Assembly: GCA_021201335.1 (NCBI GenBank)
Contig: JAJQFD010000010.1
Span: forward strand, 119,100-183,099
DNA length: 64,000 nucleotides
From: Bacteroides sp.
GTDB taxonomy: Bacteria > Bacteroidota > Bacteroidia > Bacteroidales > Bacteroidaceae
Reading direction: 5' to 3'
In this document: positions 29,797 through 39,164 of the stretch, in pieces
Numbering within the stretch: position 1 is the first letter of the stretch
Layout of the letters: each line of letters begins with the position of its first letter
Notes under the pieces: generated by a model
Told to the model about the DNA's origin: nothing
What the model saw: only the letters and a program-made list of their open reading frames with translations
Databases searched by the model: none
Translations under genes and position numbers: made by a program

Positions 29797-29906
29797 ACTA
29801 AGGATTTCAACTAAGTATAACCGGAAGTTAGACTAAGTGTAACCAGCATTCAGCCCACATATAACCGGAAGTTTGTTCGGATGCAACCGGGATTTAAACC
29901 TCAAAC
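29797..29906. repeat. Degenerate tandem array, 22-bp period (about 5 units)
   Basis: The core AACCGGAAGT (variants AACCAGCATT, AACCGGGATT) starts at 29819, 29841, 29863 and 29885, exactly 22 bp apart. A poorer unit precedes at 29797. The unit closely resembles the reverse complement of the array at 55.6 kb. Confidence 0.75.
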
Positions 29907-30081
29907 CAGTAGAGATTTAGTTAAATACGTTTATTATATCTTTCATTCCTTAACATTCTCATTCTAAAACAAAGGTTAAGAATAAAAGTATAGTTAGAAG
30001 AATCACCTATATTCAAACAAAATGATTTCTAAAACAAGCCATCAGCAAATATTTGATATTCCAGTTAATCCTCATCTTCGA

Positions 30082-30834
30082 CTAACCAAATCTACCCGTA
30101 ACATAGTTCTGGGTTGCTTTCTCTTTCGGGTTCTTGAACATCTTACGGGTATAATCATATTCAATCAATTCTCCCAGATAAAAGAAGGCAGTCTTATTGC
30201 TTACCCTCGAAGCCTGTTGCATATTGTGAGTCACAATCACAATCGTATATTGCTCTCTCAACTCAAAAATAAGGTCTTCTATTTTGCCTGTGGAGATCGG
30301 GTCAAGTGCGGAGGCTGGTTCGTCCATCAGGATAATCGATGGTTTCACGGCCAATGTGCGGGCAATACAAAGTCGTTGTTGCTGTCCGCCGGATAGTTCG
30401 AAAGCCGATTTCTTTAACTTATCTTTTACTTCTTCCCAAAGGGCTGCGTTTTTCAGTGACTCTTCCACCCGCTGTTCGATAAAGGCATTGTCTCTCACAC
30501 CATTTACCCGAAGACCGTATGCTACGTTTTCGAAGATAGATTTGGGAAACGGATTGGGTTTCTGAAATACCATACCTACTTTTTTGCGCAACTCTACTAC
30601 CCGTATATCTTCGTGGTAAATGTCATGCCCGTCCACCAGAATTTCTCCTGTCATCCGGGTCTTGTCAATCAAATCGTTCATGCGATTCAGCAACCGCAAA
30701 AACGTAGATTTGCCGCAACCAGACGGCCCAATAAAGGCAGTTACAGAATTACTGTCTATCTGCATGCTTATATTTTTAAGGACATGAAAGTCACCATAGT
30801 AAAAGTCTACATTTCTTGCATCAACACTTATCAT
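30082..30834 (-). CDS. pstB: Phosphate ABC transporter ATP-binding protein PstB
   Basis: ATPase of the high-affinity phosphate importer. The 250 residues contain Walker [10 protein letters not shown], the PstB-typical [16 protein letters not shown]-loop, the signature [13 protein letters not shown], Walker [12 protein letters not shown] and the switch VTHNMQQA. It is the last gene of pstS-C-A-B, 41 bp after pstA. No phoU gene follows within this window. Confidence 0.97.
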   Translation of the reverse strand: MISVDARNVDFYYGDFHVLKNISMQIDSNSVTAFIGPSGCGKSTFLRLLNRMNDLIDKTRMTGEILVDGHDIYHEDIRVVELRKKVGMVFQKPNPFPKSIFENVAYGLRVNGVRDNAFIEQRVEESLKNAALWEEVKDKLKKSAFELSGGQQQRLCIARTLAVKPSIILMDEPASALDPISTGKIEDLIFELREQYTIVIVTHNMQQASRVSNKTAFFYLGELIEYDYTRKMFKNPKEKATQNYVTGRFG

Positions 30835-30875
30835 TGGTTTTTAATTATAAAGATTAATAGAGTACATTATTCTGA

Positions 30876-31751
30876 TTACATCTTAGTTTTGTTCTTAAAG
30901 TAGCGTCGCAGCGTATTGGCCAGCAGATTGATAAACAGTACAATCATAATAAGTACCAAAGCCGTGCCATAAGCCATCGGACGGGAAGCTTCTAAATCTG
31001 TTCCGCTCGTCGCTATCACATAGAGATGATAGGGCAAGGCCATTACCTGGTCGAAGACACTTTGGGGTAATTGAGGCAAGAAATAAGCGACCGCCGTAAA
31101 CAGGATGGGTGCTGTTTCGCCCGACACCCGGCCAACAGCCAGTATCAGTCCGGTAATGATATTGGGAAATGCTATCGGTAAAAGTACGCGACTGATGGTT
31201 TGTAGCTTAGTAGCTCCCAGAGCGAGACTTCCCACCCGAAAAGAGTTATCAATGGCATTCATCGCCTCCTCCGTTGTACGAATCACCACCGGAAGCACCA
31301 ACAAAGCCAGTGTAAAGGAACCTGTGAGTATGGAATCGCCAAAGCCGAAGTAGTTGACAAACAACGCCATACCAAAAAGCCCGAACACAATGGAAGGTAC
31401 TCCGCTCAGGTTATTGGTCATAATCCGGATGAGTTTTACCAGCCAGTTATTATGAGCATACTCGCTTATGTATATACCAGACATCACGCCAATGGGGAAG
31501 GCAATAATCACACTACCGACAACCAGATAAAGAGTACCGACGATCGCCGGGAAAATCCCTCCGCCAGTCATTCCGTCGGTGGGCGAAGTGCTTAAAAATT
31601 CCCAGTTGATCACACCAATTCCGTTAACGACAATGAATCCCAGAATCCAAAACAGAATCCCTACCACACACAGGCTTAGTATCCGGAAAGTCCAGAAAGC
31701 GGTACGTTCAGATGTTCTCTTCCTGACAGATATATTTTTGTTTTGTTCCAT
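30876..31751 (-). CDS. pstA: Phosphate ABC transporter permease PstA
   Basis: Inner-membrane permease half of the phosphate importer, 291 residues. One N-terminal helix precedes the transporter core, whose EAA-like coupling loop reads GSLALGATKLQTISRVLLP. The ATG at 31751 (MEQNKN) is chosen over a TTG further upstream inside pstC; it falls one base after the pstC stop, and the pstC end AAAGGAGGG forms an unusually good ribosome binding site for this phylum. Confidence 0.95.
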   Translation of the reverse strand: MEQNKNISVRKRTSERTAFWTFRILSLCVVGILFWILGFIVVNGIGVINWEFLSTSPTDGMTGGGIFPAIVGTLYLVVGSVIIAFPIGVMSGIYISEYAHNNWLVKLIRIMTNNLSGVPSIVFGLFGMALFVNYFGFGDSILTGSFTLALLVLPVVIRTTEEAMNAIDNSFRVGSLALGATKLQTISRVLLPIAFPNIITGLILAVGRVSGETAPILFTAVAYFLPQLPQSVFDQVMALPYHLYVIATSGTDLEASRPMAYGTALVLIMIVLFINLLANTLRRYFKNKTKM

Positions 31752-31752
31752 C

Positions 31753-32958
31753 TTACAACCCTCCTTTGCGTTTTCCGGTAGAAACACATTCCACAATTAC
31801 ACTGATAATCAGAGTCAGCAGAAACAAGACACAGCCCAATAGGAACAAGGCCTGATAATGCGTTCCACCCGCCGGAGCTTCTCCGAGTTCGGCAGCAATG
31901 GTAGCAGGAATGGTTCGGATAGGTTCGAGCAATGTACGAGGCATCACAGCCGAGTTACCGGTTACCATCAATACAGCCATAGTCTCTCCGATGGCACGTC
32001 CGATCCCCAGCACTGCGGCGGCGGTTATCCCCGACATGGAATAAGGTATAATCACCCGGTAAATGGTTTGCCAATGGGTAGCCCCCAAAGCAAGGCTAGA
32101 TTCTTTCACGGCCCGTGGCGTATTACGGATAGCGTCTTCGGCTACTGTAATAATGGTGGGCAATGCCATGATTGCCAGCACAATACTCCCGGCCAGCCCG
32201 GTCTCTCCTACCGGAAGTGAGAAAACACGCTGTATTAAAGGTACAATCACAACCAGTCCAAAAAAGCCGTATACTACCAAAGGAATACCGGCCAACAATT
32301 CGATAACGGGCTTAAGAATCTTCCGAATAGGCTCACCTGCCAGTTCTGCCAGGTAAATGGCTACTGCCAGTCCGAAAGGTAATGCGATCAGAATAGCACC
32401 GAAGCTCACCCATAAGGTACCCAGTATCAAGGGCAACACTCCAAACAACGGGGATGGCTGAGAAGTAGGATACCATTCTTTTCCACCGAAAAACTGGGAA
32501 GGGGTTATTTTACCTTTATCTAATACCTTTCCGTCAAAGTCAGGCGCCAGGTATTGTTCCGGAAAGTAAGCTATTATAGCCGGGTGGTCGGCTACTACTT
32601 TACGAATGCTTTGAGGTACAAATTCAAAATCAGCACCCAGTTCTTCTTCTGAAACATAACTGGTTAAATCGCTGAAACGAAACACAACGATTTCTTCATC
32701 CTTGCCTCCTACCTCTTTCCAATTGGTGATTTCTACATCGAAAATATCTATAATCTGTTGGGGTGAAAGTTTGGTCACCGGGTTTTCCGGATGAACGGCC
32801 AGCAGATATCCTTCTTCTACATCGTCGGCGTTAAAAAGCCCTGCTCCTTCTTTAAACAGAAAGATTACGATTAGCAGAATCACAATACTCGTAGTGAAGC
32901 CACTGACTAGCAGAAGCTTCTCCACGATTACCTCCATTACTTTCTTCAGAAATTTCAT
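31753..32958 (-). CDS. pstC: Phosphate ABC transporter permease PstC with a PstS-like periplasmic insertion
   Basis: Second permease half, 401 residues, longer than the ~300 usual in proteobacteria. After the first helix (about 15-36) comes a periplasmic segment of about 100 residues before the core membrane domain begins near 172. Residues 53-94 of this insertion align closely with residues 103-144 of the PstS encoded just upstream, sharing QQ-x-x-DIF and ITNWKEVGG. The core has the coupling loop ESSLALGATHWQTIYRVIIP. The insertion may bind phosphate or contact PstS (inference). pstS lies 4 bp upstream. Confidence 0.95.
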   Translation of the reverse strand: MKFLKKVMEVIVEKLLLVSGFTTSIVILLIVIFLFKEGAGLFNADDVEEGYLLAVHPENPVTKLSPQQIIDIFDVEITNWKEVGGKDEEIVVFRFSDLTSYVSEEELGADFEFVPQSIRKVVADHPAIIAYFPEQYLAPDFDGKVLDKGKITPSQFFGGKEWYPTSQPSPLFGVLPLILGTLWVSFGAILIALPFGLAVAIYLAELAGEPIRKILKPVIELLAGIPLVVYGFFGLVVIVPLIQRVFSLPVGETGLAGSIVLAIMALPTIITVAEDAIRNTPRAVKESSLALGATHWQTIYRVIIPYSMSGITAAAVLGIGRAIGETMAVLMVTGNSAVMPRTLLEPIRTIPATIAAELGEAPAGGTHYQALFLLGCVLFLLTLIISVIVECVSTGKRKGGL

Positions 32959-32962
32959 TTTC

Positions 32963-33775
32963 TTATTTCACTGGAATATATCCGACAGTTTTTACCGTTG
33001 CCTGACCTTCGGCCGATAGGATATAGTCGATAAAAGGTTTTACTACTTTCTCATTTGCTTTTGTATAGTAGAAATATAGCGGTCGCACTACCGGATAACT
33101 GCCATTTTTGGCATTCTCGAATGAAGGTGCAACAAACTTCTTTCCGTCATACGATACATGAATCGGCTTTACATCTTTATTTAGGTAAGCCAGTCCCACA
33201 TAGCCGATGGCTCCTTTGGTTTGCTTCACTGACTGTATGATAGCTCCCGTGGCTGGCATACTCAGAATAGAAGGCATGTAGTTTTTATTCTTTAGCACAT
33301 CGCTTTTAAAGAATTCATAAGTGCCCGAGCTGGTTTCGCGGGAATAGGCGATAATCTTCAAATCTGCTCCACCTACTTCCTTCCAGTTCGTTATTTTTCC
33401 GGTGAAAATATCTTCCAGTTGCTGACGGGTTAAATTGGTAACTTTGTTGGACGGGTTAACCACAACGGCCAAAGCATCGTGGGCCACAATAATTTCTACA
33501 GAAGCCTTTCCGCTTTCCTGGAGTTTTACCTTTTCATCAAACTTTATTTTGCGGGAAGCCATGGCGATATCGGTGGTTCCATCCATGAGTGCCGAAATAC
33601 CGACTCCGCTTCCTCCACCGGTTACAGATATATTGGAAGAAGGATTTTTTTTGGAATAGTTTTCTGATTCTTTCTGTACGAGGGGCAAAAGAGTATCACT
33701 TCCTTTTAACTTCTGACCGAAAGCCATGTTGCCTAAACACATTAAAACAGCGAATGTAAGTACAATCTTTTTCAT
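32963..33775 (-). CDS. pstS: Phosphate-binding protein PstS
   Basis: Periplasmic solute-binding protein, 270 residues, with a signal peptide ending near NMAFGQ and no lipobox. Phosphate-binding loops are recognisable: KGSDTLLPLV, TGGGSGVGI and the SRETSSGTYEFF stretch. It is the first gene of the pst operon; a minus-strand TAATTTTG box at 33801-33808 is the probable promoter. No Pho box known from other phyla was seen. Confidence 0.95.
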   Translation of the reverse strand: MKKIVLTFAVLMCLGNMAFGQKLKGSDTLLPLVQKESENYSKKNPSSNISVTGGGSGVGISALMDGTTDIAMASRKIKFDEKVKLQESGKASVEIIVAHDALAVVVNPSNKVTNLTRQQLEDIFTGKITNWKEVGGADLKIIAYSRETSSGTYEFFKSDVLKNKNYMPSILSMPATGAIIQSVKQTKGAIGYVGLAYLNKDVKPIHVSYDGKKFVAPSFENAKNGSYPVVRPLYFYYTKANEKVVKPFIDYILSAEGQATVKTVGYIPVK

Positions 33776-33800
33776 ATTTGTTTCTCATTGATTTACACCA

Positions 33801-33808
33801 CAAAATTA
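33801..33808 (-). promoter_or_regulatory. Bacteroidales -7 box for the pst operon
   Basis: Minus-strand TAATTTTG, 26 bp upstream of the pstS start. Confidence 0.5.
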
Positions 33809-33928
33809 GTGGAGAAGTATTACTAGTCAGTTACTACAAGATTATGATTCGGTGTGATTTTGGTTACAAAACCATGACAACTTTTAGTCAAATAAGCGCT
33901 ATCTTTAGGCCGTATTAAATATTATCCT

Positions 33929-35047
33929 ATGAAAGCTCTCATCCTGATCCCTTTTTTCCTTTCGATGTTTAAGCCGACTTATGAATATCATATTGCCGAT
34001 CTGGATAAAGACGGCAGAATGGATACCCTCTATTATGATGCCAACGATTCATCCATTATATACTTACTTTCTGGTAGGGATTTTCTTCCTTCCCGGAAGA
34101 AATACGAATTAGAAGCAGGTAATATCATTCGCCTGGATGCCAGGGAAGGAGGTTTTTGTATCCATGATCTACACATGAGATCCTTCACAACCACCTGTTA
34201 TGAATACGAAGAAGAGAGGAAACAGTTCCGCCTCTCCGAGTTATCCTATGAAGACAACAGAGGAGAGACTGTCTACAGTCTTAACCTATTGAAGGGCGAA
34301 TATGAAGCTACCCTCAGTTCTTATGATATTGAAAATGATACCCTGATTACCTATCCACCGATTAACATGTGGGTACAGAATGACCCGGTTTACCTGGGAG
34401 ATCTATCTACGCTTCATCTTCCGGACTATAATTTCTTTGAAGAGTACAAAAAGAATTATCATCCTCCTTACTCCGACACGCTTACCTACATCGGGTTTGA
34501 TGGTACCTACGACTATCAGGAACTTATTGGAGAAAAAAATGGAGAACTTTATTATATGCAGGGAGGTTCCTACAACGGACATAGAGGGGATCTTATTGAA
34601 ATTGACTTGTTTACCTTTTGCTATCAGGAGGTAGCAGACGGTGATATCTTTTATGCCAGAACTTTTGTTGGCAACATACATACTCTCAGGGAAGGAGCAT
34701 TAAGTCAATTTTACAAAACCAACAAAAAGCAGATTCACTATTCAGGCGACCAGCCTGACAATTGGAGATATGAGGAAAGCTTCCGTCCGGATATTGATTA
34801 CTATCTGGCTAATACAAAGGATGCTACTATTAAACACGCTTTAATGGAACCGGGTACACTGGAAATAGAAACTTTTTCTTATGCGGAAAAAGAATCTGAC
34901 TATTTCTTTAGAGTTCTTATTGCGCAAGTAAATGGCGGAAAAAGAAAACCAGTGGGCGAGTTCTTCTTAAAACTGTTTCCGACTTATCAAACGGAGTATT
35001 ATATTTTCGACCAGGAAAAAGGAGACTTTAGCAGAGTAGATATGTAA
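33929..35047 (+). CDS. Secreted protein of unknown function
   Basis: A 372-residue protein with a short hydrophobic N terminus (ALILIPFFLSMF) that is probably a signal peptide. Just after it comes IADLDKDGRMDTLYYD, a calcium-loop-like DxDxDGxxD motif as in FG-GAP/VCBS repeats, followed by a long strand-rich, Tyr/Glu/Asp-rich sequence with no domain I recognise. A TATCTTTA sequence at about 33901 could be its promoter. It is divergent from pstS and convergent with the porin gene, so a phosphate-related role is only suggested by location. Confidence 0.7.
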   Translation: MKALILIPFFLSMFKPTYEYHIADLDKDGRMDTLYYDANDSSIIYLLSGRDFLPSRKKYELEAGNIIRLDAREGGFCIHDLHMRSFTTTCYEYEEERKQFRLSELSYEDNRGETVYSLNLLKGEYEATLSSYDIENDTLITYPPINMWVQNDPVYLGDLSTLHLPDYNFFEEYKKNYHPPYSDTLTYIGFDGTYDYQELIGEKNGELYYMQGGSYNGHRGDLIEIDLFTFCYQEVADGDIFYARTFVGNIHTLREGALSQFYKTNKKQIHYSGDQPDNWRYEESFRPDIDYYLANTKDATIKHALMEPGTLEIETFSYAEKESDYFFRVLIAQVNGGKRKPVGEFFLKLFPTYQTEYYIFDQEKGDFSRVDM

Positions 35048-35080
35048 AAACCCGCAGCAGATTGAAACATCTACTACGGG
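35046..35080 (-). terminator. Rho-independent terminator of the porin gene
   Basis: On the minus strand, CCCGTAGTAGAT pairs with ATCTGCTGCGGG (two G-U pairs) and is followed by TTTTT, about 45 bp after the porin stop codon. Confidence 0.7.
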
Positions 35081-35123
35081 CGAACCATAAGTGTGATACA
35101 TGGCGTATCAGGAGAGGCTAAGG

Positions 35124-36344
35124 TTAGAATTTATATTGTACTCTTAATGTAAATACATCGTCATTAAGATCTTTGTTATATTGAGCAACCATCCTATCAT
35201 TCTTTACTTTCTCATTGTAGTTCAGTTCATAATAGGCAATTAGTCTCAGCTGTTTGTTCAACTGGAAAAGACATCCTAGCCCCAGTGTGTTGTATGCAAT
35301 ATCGCCTACCGTCAGACACTCATCTTTGGATAGTTTGGTATTCGGATCGTAACTATCCCATTTGGCAACGAACGCATGCGGAGTAGTACCTAGGTTCTGT
35401 ACCAGTTGCACATAATATCCTTGAAAATCACGACAGTATATATCTGCTGTAATCTTCCCAGTCGGGCTTTTACTACCACCTGAGGCTCCCGGTTGTGTAC
35501 CCCAAAGATATTCTCCGCGTAATTGAGTATTACCAATGGGTGTTTTAAATGAAAACTGACCATCAAAGCCGAAGTAATGCCGATCTGCATATTCGCCGGG
35601 TGTCAGGCTTGCGTCTTCTACAAACTCCTTGCCTTTCAGATGATAAGCTTTCTGTGTCTCTTCTCCGGCTAAACGCACACCACCGTAATAGAGGGAGGCT
35701 CCCAGCCCGAAGCTGATGTTCTTGAGTTCTTTGGTATAAGCAAGATGTCCGATAAAGTCTTTACCAGAATCGGTTTCTTTTGCCTGCCCTCCGTTTCCGG
35801 CAAAGATTCCGGCATTCAACGCAAAATCTTTGAAGAAGGTATCTTCCGGCCCTGTGACTACAATTTCAGCACCTAAGTCACGCTCTTTTGGAAAAAGCGT
35901 TTGGAATATTCTACTCCGTTCGGGAGATTCCCGACGGGAGGAAGAATAACTGATCTCGTATCCAAAAGGACGATCGAATACACCGGCACGTACAGCCAAC
36001 CAATCGGCCTTCGGTATCGGTATTTTCAGGTAAGCATCCTTAATGTTTACTCCGTCTTCAGTCACGTCTACTTGTAAAACTGCTTGGCCATATTTGTTCT
36101 TATAATCCGCTTTCAGGCGTCCGCGACGAATGGTGAAATCGTTTTGGTCTCCCGAAGAGATATTAGCCTCGTTCCATGTCCATTGGGTTTGCACATAACC
36201 GGAGAATTTCAATTCACCCATTTTTTCGAGCTTCTGCTCGATGGCACTTAATCGGTCTTCGGTCTGCAACGTTCCTGCGTTTTCCTGTGTGTAAGCCGTG
36301 TAACTGGCAAAGATTGCCAATCCTACTAGAATCGTTTTCTTCAT
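35124..36344 (-). CDS. OprO/OprP-type phosphate-selective porin
   Basis: Outer-membrane beta-barrel of 406 residues with a signal peptide (MKKTILVGLAIFAS). A short coiled-coil (TEDRLSAIEQKLEKMG) follows, then repeated amphipathic strands. The block FTIRRGRLKADYKNKYG and the later AVRAGVFDRPFGYE are typical of the phosphate-selective porin O/P family, and the last residue is aromatic (VQYKF). Being next to the pst operon supports a role in bringing phosphate across the outer membrane. A TATCTTTG box (minus strand, 36372-36379) lies 28 bp upstream of the start. Confidence 0.88.
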   Translation of the reverse strand: MKKTILVGLAIFASYTAYTQENAGTLQTEDRLSAIEQKLEKMGELKFSGYVQTQWTWNEANISSGDQNDFTIRRGRLKADYKNKYGQAVLQVDVTEDGVNIKDAYLKIPIPKADWLAVRAGVFDRPFGYEISYSSSRRESPERSRIFQTLFPKERDLGAEIVVTGPEDTFFKDFALNAGIFAGNGGQAKETDSGKDFIGHLAYTKELKNISFGLGASLYYGGVRLAGEETQKAYHLKGKEFVEDASLTPGEYADRHYFGFDGQFSFKTPIGNTQLRGEYLWGTQPGASGGSKSPTGKITADIYCRDFQGYYVQLVQNLGTTPHAFVAKWDSYDPNTKLSKDECLTVGDIAYNTLGLGCLFQLNKQLRLIAYYELNYNEKVKNDRMVAQYNKDLNDDVFTLRVQYKF

Positions 36345-36371
36345 GTTGTTTTCTCGTTTCTAATTACTCTG

Positions 36372-36379
36372 CAAAGATA
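36372..36379 (-). promoter_or_regulatory. Bacteroidales -7 box for the porin gene
   Basis: Minus-strand TATCTTTG followed by CAG, 28 bp upstream of the porin ATG. Confidence 0.6.
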
Positions 36380-36588
36380 AGGGGTATTTATTTACAAAAA
36401 GGTTTCCTTTGTATGAGGAAATGATGTAATTTGGGTTACAATAATGTTACAGGTTCACCGCATGCATTCAAAATCTACCCAATGATAATGCAGATATAGC
36501 CGTACTACTTTATTCATTGGGAAATAAGAAGAAAGTTAAAAAAAACTGTCTTTTATCTCCCGATAAAAATAAAGAAATATTTTCTTTC

Positions 36589-36596
36589 TATCTTTG
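36589..36596 (+). promoter_or_regulatory. Bacteroidales -7 box for the putative metal-uptake operon
   Basis: TATCTTTG followed by CGG, 14 bp before the ATG at 36611, so the leader would be very short. Confidence 0.6.
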
Positions 36597-36610
36597 CGGA
36601 TGTCAAAACA

Positions 36611-36949
36611 ATGAAAAGAAAAAACAGACATAATGCAAGGAAAGCGTGGATGTTGCTCGCAGCATTCCTGTTTGTCTTTCTGGTGAAGGATTTCCACTCT
36701 CACAGAAATACAACCGCATGTCAACATCATTGTACTGAACACCAACTTCCTGATTCATCCGATAATAAGGAAGGTGCTTCGTGTCCTATCTGTCATTTTT
36801 TCTTTTCGCCTTTCCTGATTACAGAAAACGTTGTTTCCTTCTGTGTCCAAAGTGTTTTTATTCTCGATTGTGTGACAATTCCAGAGAAAGGATACCAGAC
36901 CTTTCCTTTCTCTTTCCAACTAAGAGCTCCTCCCACCCTCCTGCTTTAA
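36611..36949 (+). CDS. Small Cys/His-rich membrane protein
   Basis: A 112-residue protein with one N-terminal hydrophobic segment (WMLLAAFLFVFLV). It is followed by a cluster of potential metal ligands: FHSHRN, CQHHCTEHQ and CPICHF. It resembles small, poorly defined proteins often found before metal-related receptor genes. It starts the cluster with the TonB-dependent receptor 46 bp downstream, and a strong promoter box precedes it. The role (metal sensing, or delivery to the receptor system) is inference. Confidence 0.6.
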   Translation: MKRKNRHNARKAWMLLAAFLFVFLVKDFHSHRNTTACQHHCTEHQLPDSSDNKEGASCPICHFFFSPFLITENVVSFCVQSVFILDCVTIPEKGYQTFPFSFQLRAPPTLLL

Positions 36950-36995
36950 GATCATCTTATACACATTTCGTTATTTACTTTAAAGCAGAACTTAC

Positions 36996-39164
36996 ATGCG
37001 CATTCAAAATATCGTATATATTTGGATGCTGTTTTCATCTGTCTCTGCCTTGGCTCAAAATGAATCGCCAACACCAACTTCCGATTCGCTTTATATTGCA
37101 CTACCGGAAGTAAATGTATCCGAATCACACAGCCAGCGCCGGAAACAACGGAATACCTTACCAACCGAAGTAGCTGCCGAAGAATATCTGCGGCAAAACT
37201 TCACCGGTAATTTGGTTCAAACCCTGAACCGTATACCGGGTATACAATCAATGGATATTGGTTCCGGATTCTCCAAGCCAATGATCCGGGGATTGGGTTT
37301 TAATCGTATTTCGTTTATTGAAAACGGTATCAAACAAGAAGGGCAACAATGGGGAGCGGATCATGGACTGGAAACCGACCCCTTCAATGCCGAACAGGTA
37401 ATTATCAGCAAAGGGCCTTCATCCTTGCTCTATGGGAGTGATACTATGGGAGGTGCCATTGAACTGCAACAAGCAGTTCCACCTATAGACAATAGCTTCC
37501 TGGGAGAAGTGAGCCTGTTGGGAAAATCAGTCAACAGTTCCCTGGGAGGTTCTTTAATGCTAGCTATTAAGAAAAACAACTGGTATGGGAAAGTAAGGTA
37601 TTCGGAGCAACATTATGCGGATTACCGGCTTCCTACGGATACAATCGTGTATCTGACGCAGAAAATACCGATACATAACCGTCGGCTAAAAAACACGGCA
37701 GGCTTTGAAAGGGATATCCATGCTCTCACTCAATACGCTAAGGATCGATATCGGATTACTTATAACCTGAGTAATGTATATCAGAAGACAGGGTTCTTTC
37801 CGGGGGCGCATGGAATACCTGATCCATCCCAGGTGGAAGATGACGGGGACAGCCGTAATATTGATCTTCCTTATAGCCGGGTTAATCACTTCAAAACCTC
37901 CCTGCACCAACAATATGTATGGGATAACATGAAAGGAGAATGGAACATTGGTTACCAGAACAATCACCGGGAAGAATGGAGTCTCTTTCATACGCACTAC
38001 TCCTCCCAGCCTAAGCCCGAAACCGATCCGGATAAAGAACTAGAGTTTGAATTACAAACATACAGTTCCACATTGAAGGCTACTACTTTGGAAATGGGGA
38101 ATTGGGAACTGGCAGCTTCCTGGGATATCCAGTACCAGGAGAATAAAATCGATGGGTATTCTTTTTTAATTCCCGAATACAAACGATTCACGACTGGTGG
38201 AGCTTTCCTGACTACCTGGAAAGTATCATCCCAACTTTCTTTTAGTGGAGGTATTCGTTACGATTATGGTCAGCTTGATATCGAATCATTTGACGATCCT
38301 TACCTGGCTATTTATTTGACAGAACAAGGGTACGATGAAGCCATAGTGGAAGAATACCGCATGCGTAGTGGTGCACTCAACCGCCATTTCGGTGATTACT
38401 CCTGCTCGGTGGGGATGGTCTGGAAACTCTCCGATAACCAATTACTGAAAGCCAATATTGGACGTAGTTTTCGATTGCCGGGAGCCAATGAATTGACTTC
38501 CAACGGGATGCATCATGGAACTTTCCGACATGAACAGGGAGATCCAACACTTAAATCCGAGAACGGATGGCAACTGGATGCAGCTTACAGCTACGAGAAT
38601 AAAAGGTTTTCAGTACAAGTATCTCCGTTCGCCAGCTGGTTCAGCAACTATATTTACTTGAAACCAACAGGCGAATGGTCTGTACTCCCTCACACCGGAC
38701 AGATCTACAAATTTACTGGTGCTGAAGCTATCTTCGCGGGAGGAGAGGTGTCTGTTAGTATCAATTTATACCGAAAGCTTTATTATGAACTTAACGGAGA
38801 ATATGTGTATACCTATAACCGGGATGAAAAAACTGCTTTAAGTTTCTCTCCTCCTGCATCCTGTAGCAATGCTTTGGTCTGGAAAACAAATAGGCTGCGA
38901 GCACAGGTGGAATACCAATATATTGCTTCCCAAAAGCGGGTAGCCAGAAATGAAGATACAACTCCGGGAGCCGGACTGATCCATGCGATGGTAGACTTCC
39001 GGCTTCCAATCCATAAGACAGATGTGGAAATCACTCTTTCTGCCCGCAATTTATTAAATAAGCGTTATTACAACCACTTAAGCTTTTATCGGAAAGTAGA
39101 AATACCGGAACCCGGCAGAAACTTTCAATTATTAATTAAAATACCCTTTAAAACAAAATTATAA
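36996..39164 (+). CDS. TonB-dependent outer-membrane receptor
   Basis: A 722-residue receptor with a signal peptide (cleavage near ALAQNE). A plug domain follows with the TonB-box-like LPEVNVSES, the LVQTLNRIPGIQSMDIGSGF block and VIISKGPSSLLYGSDTMGGAIE, then a 22-strand barrel ending LLIKIPFKTKL. It lacks the carboxypeptidase-like N-terminal domain of SusC receptors and resembles siderophore and metal-type receptors. The Cys/His-rich protein before it and the His-rich lipoprotein after it suggest a metal substrate such as zinc or copper (inference). It shares one base with the next gene. Confidence 0.9.
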   Translation: MRIQNIVYIWMLFSSVSALAQNESPTPTSDSLYIALPEVNVSESHSQRRKQRNTLPTEVAAEEYLRQNFTGNLVQTLNRIPGIQSMDIGSGFSKPMIRGLGFNRISFIENGIKQEGQQWGADHGLETDPFNAEQVIISKGPSSLLYGSDTMGGAIELQQAVPPIDNSFLGEVSLLGKSVNSSLGGSLMLAIKKNNWYGKVRYSEQHYADYRLPTDTIVYLTQKIPIHNRRLKNTAGFERDIHALTQYAKDRYRITYNLSNVYQKTGFFPGAHGIPDPSQVEDDGDSRNIDLPYSRVNHFKTSLHQQYVWDNMKGEWNIGYQNNHREEWSLFHTHYSSQPKPETDPDKELEFELQTYSSTLKATTLEMGNWELAASWDIQYQENKIDGYSFLIPEYKRFTTGGAFLTTWKVSSQLSFSGGIRYDYGQLDIESFDDPYLAIYLTEQGYDEAIVEEYRMRSGALNRHFGDYSCSVGMVWKLSDNQLLKANIGRSFRLPGANELTSNGMHHGTFRHEQGDPTLKSENGWQLDAAYSYENKRFSVQVSPFASWFSNYIYLKPTGEWSVLPHTGQIYKFTGAEAIFAGGEVSVSINLYRKLYYELNGEYVYTYNRDEKTALSFSPPASCSNALVWKTNRLRAQVEYQYIASQKRVARNEDTTPGAGLIHAMVDFRLPIHKTDVEITLSARNLLNKRYYNHLSFYRKVEIPEPGRNFQLLIKIPFKTKL

